Shown: positions 6,534-7,864 of the stretch, piece after piece
Position numbering within the stretch: the stretch's first letter is position 1
How the letters are laid out: every line of letters begins with the position of its first letter
Assembly (NCBI GenBank): GCA_031259095.1
Contig: JAIRLW010000207.1
Location: 1-7,864 of the forward strand
Source of the DNA: Planctomycetaceae bacterium
GTDB taxonomy: Bacteria > Planctomycetota > Planctomycetia > Pirellulales > Thermoguttaceae
Length of the DNA: 7,864 bases
Direction: 5' to 3'
Made by a program: the position numbers and the translations under genes
Notes under the pieces: generated by a model
The model's input: only the letters and a program-made list of their open reading frames with translations
What the model was told of the DNA's origin: nothing
The model's database searches: none

Positions 6534-7637
6534 GTGCCAGAGTATCGCCAAGACCCGTTGACCGGACGAATTGTGATTGTTGCGGAGGAACGCGCGTCGA
6601 GACCGCATCAGTTCGATATTGAAAATTCCTGCGTCCATGATCATTCCGCAACGTATCAACAAATCTGTCCATTTTGCAACGGAAATGAGTTTATGACTCC
6701 AAATGAAATTGCGGCGTTTCGTGTTGCCGATTCTTCCGCGGATGATTCCGGTTGGTCAGTTCGCGTTGTTCCAAATAAATTTCCAGCCGTTGTACAAAAT
6801 GTTCCCGATAGTGCATTGTGGTCGGAAAACTATTCTTGGTTCAGTAATTATTCTCTGAAATTTTATCATTCTGAAAATGAACGTTTCAGAAAACCGGTTT
6901 CCGGTTTGGGTCATCATGAAGTAATTATCGATACGCCGCGACATATTTTGAGTATCTCGGAAATGACCGACACAGAAGTTACCGATATGTTTCGGATGTA
7001 TCAAGAACGTCTTAAATCATTGCGAAAAGAAGAATGTTGGAAATACATTCAGATTTTCAAAAATGTCGGAGCCGCCGCCGGTGCGTCGATTCCTCATTCT
7101 CACAGTCAGTTGATGGCAATGCCGTTTGTTCCGCAAATGATTTTGTCCATTTGGGAAAAAGCATTAGAATATTCATACAATAAAAAGAAACAAAAAACAA
7201 ACCGGAATTTATCAGATTGTGTGTGGTGTAACCGGATCAAATCAGAAATTCTGGAACAAAAACGAATCGTTGAAGAAACGTTGAATTTTGTCGCGTTATG
7301 TCCTTTTGTAAGCCGTTTTTCCGGTGAAATTGAAATTTATCCGAAATCGCATGAGTCCGATTTTCAAGATAATGTACCGATTTCCGAATTTTCATTACTT
7401 GTCCGCCGGACAATTATTCGTTTGGAAAAAGCGGTTTTGGGAATAAAAAAACCGTTTGCCTATAATCTCGTCTTAAATACAGAACCGTTTGATTCCTCTT
7501 GTCCGTCCTTAAAAAACATTTTTCATTGGCATCTTTCGATATTACCGAGTTTGGCACGCGCTGCCGGTTTTGAATGGGGAACAGGTCTCCATATTAATCC
7601 AATTTCTCCAGAAACGACTGCCGCTAAATTAGTCTGA
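6534..7637 (+). CDS. galT: GalT-family hexose-1-phosphate nucleotidyltransferase
   Basis: 367 residues. The family transfers a nucleotidyl group between a sugar nucleotide and a sugar-1-phosphate through a nucleotidyl-His intermediate (Leloir pathway for GalT), in the cytoplasm. Seen: N-terminal EYRQDPLTGRIVIVAEERASRP; zinc-type CPFC (C45, C48); TPRH with H137 (compare H115 of E. coli); H188-S-H190-S-Q192, where H190 is the predicted nucleophile and H188 a zinc ligand; a second HIT-like half with C229 and C232 (CVWC), FHWH (H331, H333) and GFEWGTGLHIN near the end. Length is usual. GTG at 6534 is the only possible start: an in-frame TAA lies at 6519-6521, and the family's N-terminus begins right here. 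No ribosome site is seen. The active site reads HSHSQ rather than the HPHGQ of E. coli GalT; plant GalT-like ADP-glucose phosphorylase has, as I recall, the same HSHSQ, so the substrate may be ADP-glucose. No galK or galE is adjacent. Confidence 0.88.
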   Translation: MPEYRQDPLTGRIVIVAEERASRPHQFDIENSCVHDHSATYQQICPFCNGNEFMTPNEIAAFRVADSSADDSGWSVRVVPNKFPAVVQNVPDSALWSENYSWFSNYSLKFYHSENERFRKPVSGLGHHEVIIDTPRHILSISEMTDTEVTDMFRMYQERLKSLRKEECWKYIQIFKNVGAAAGASIPHSHSQLMAMPFVPQMILSIWEKALEYSYNKKKQKTNRNLSDCVWCNRIKSEILEQKRIVEETLNFVALCPFVSRFSGEIEIYPKSHESDFQDNVPISEFSLLVRRTIIRLEKAVLGIKKPFAYNLVLNTEPFDSSCPSLKNIFHWHLSILPSLARAAGFEWGTGLHINPISPETTAAKLV

Positions 7638-7660
7638 TTATTTTGAGGGATTTTATTATA

Positions 7661-7852
7661 GGGAATCTCTAAAAATATCGTTTGCCAAAAGATATTTAAT
7701 TAAGGGAACTTCTAAAAACTTAAATTTTTACTCAAAAAAATATTCGCAAGTCCTTATTTTTTAAGGACAAGATTTTTAGGAAACATGGTTTTCAAAATTC
7801 CTTCTGTGTCCTCTGTGGTAAAAAATAGAAAAATGAATTTTTAGAGATGCCC
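7661..7852. mobile_element. MITE-like element with 16-bp terminal inverted repeats
   Basis: GGGAATCTCTAAAAAT (7661-7676) and ATTTTTAGAGATGCCC (7837-7852) are inverted repeats matching at 15 of 16 bases. TTTATTAT occurs on both sides (7652-7659 and 7854-7861), a possible 8-bp target duplication, though AT-rich. Inside are a further end-like copy GGGAACTTCTAAAAAC (7704-7719) and a GTCCTTA/TAAGGAC hairpin (7750-7768, loop of five T). The 192-bp element has no room for a transposase, so it would depend on one elsewhere. I do not recognise the insertion sequence family. Confidence 0.55.
7802..7820. repeat. TCTGTG 9-bp duplicate inside the MITE-like element
   Basis: TTCTGTGTCCTCTGTGGTA contains two adjacent 9-mers starting TCTGTG (7803-7811 and 7812-7820). 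I recall very similar CTGTGTCCTCTGTGG strings as scattered intergenic repeats in many unrelated bacterial genomes, but cannot verify this here. The 9-bp phasing and the TCTGT start resemble the minus strand of the array at 3543-3596. Confidence 0.45.
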
Positions 7853-7864
7853 ATTTATTATCAC

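Noticed and set aside
6437..6622. 61-codon plus frame overlapping the galT start
   Set aside because: Its first half translates the heptamer array and its second half is galT in the wrong frame.

Overview
The window looks like Planctomycetota DNA. Three things point there: a BBP2/OmpL-like beta-barrel protein with a long low-complexity N-terminal part, a solitary CpaB-type SAF protein with an extended tail, and starts that mostly lack Shine-Dalgarno sequences. The DNA is AT-rich, as in low-GC gut-type or Pirellulales-like members. The placement is inferred from gene family style and is not proven; the window has no rRNA, tRNA or other marker.

Layout: (1) 1-108, leader with a small CCC/GGG hairpin. 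(2) 109-1710 (+), a methylenetetrahydrofolate reductase (MetF) joined to a cysteine-rich MTHFR C-terminal (MetV-like) domain, followed by an intrinsic terminator. (3) 1754-1981, convergent spacer with one doubtful small ORF. (4) 1982-3373 (-), a CpaB/RcpC-like SAF-domain protein anchored in the inner membrane; its best start is the ATG at 3373, not the upstream TTG. (5) 3374-3960, a long divergent AT-rich intergenic region with a degenerate 9-bp tandem repeat, a copy of a TTTTTAGAGATTCC element end and a hairpin with a T-run. (6) 3961-6066 (+), an exported BBP2 outer-membrane barrel. (7) 6067-6533, a very dense repeat region: four copies of a GTCCC/GGGAC hairpin repeat in two orientations, a perfect (TAG)17 microsatellite, and an inverted pair of heptamer-phased arrays around a CGCAAGCG/CGCTTGCG stem, ending 11 bp before the next gene. 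(8) 6534-7637 (+), a GalT-family nucleotidyltransferase that starts with GTG. (9) 7638-7864, a MITE-like element with 16-bp terminal inverted repeats and a possible 8-bp target duplication.

The four genes do not form an obvious pathway or operon: they lie on both strands, each has its own large spacer, and they concern one-carbon metabolism, surface appendage or secretion structure, outer-membrane permeability and sugar-nucleotide metabolism. I see no defence system, CRISPR, integrase or transposase gene. The most unusual content is the non-coding DNA: at least five kinds of short repeat (3-, 7- and 9-bp phased arrays, hairpin repeats, MITE-like ends) packed into the spacers, most densely just upstream of galT.
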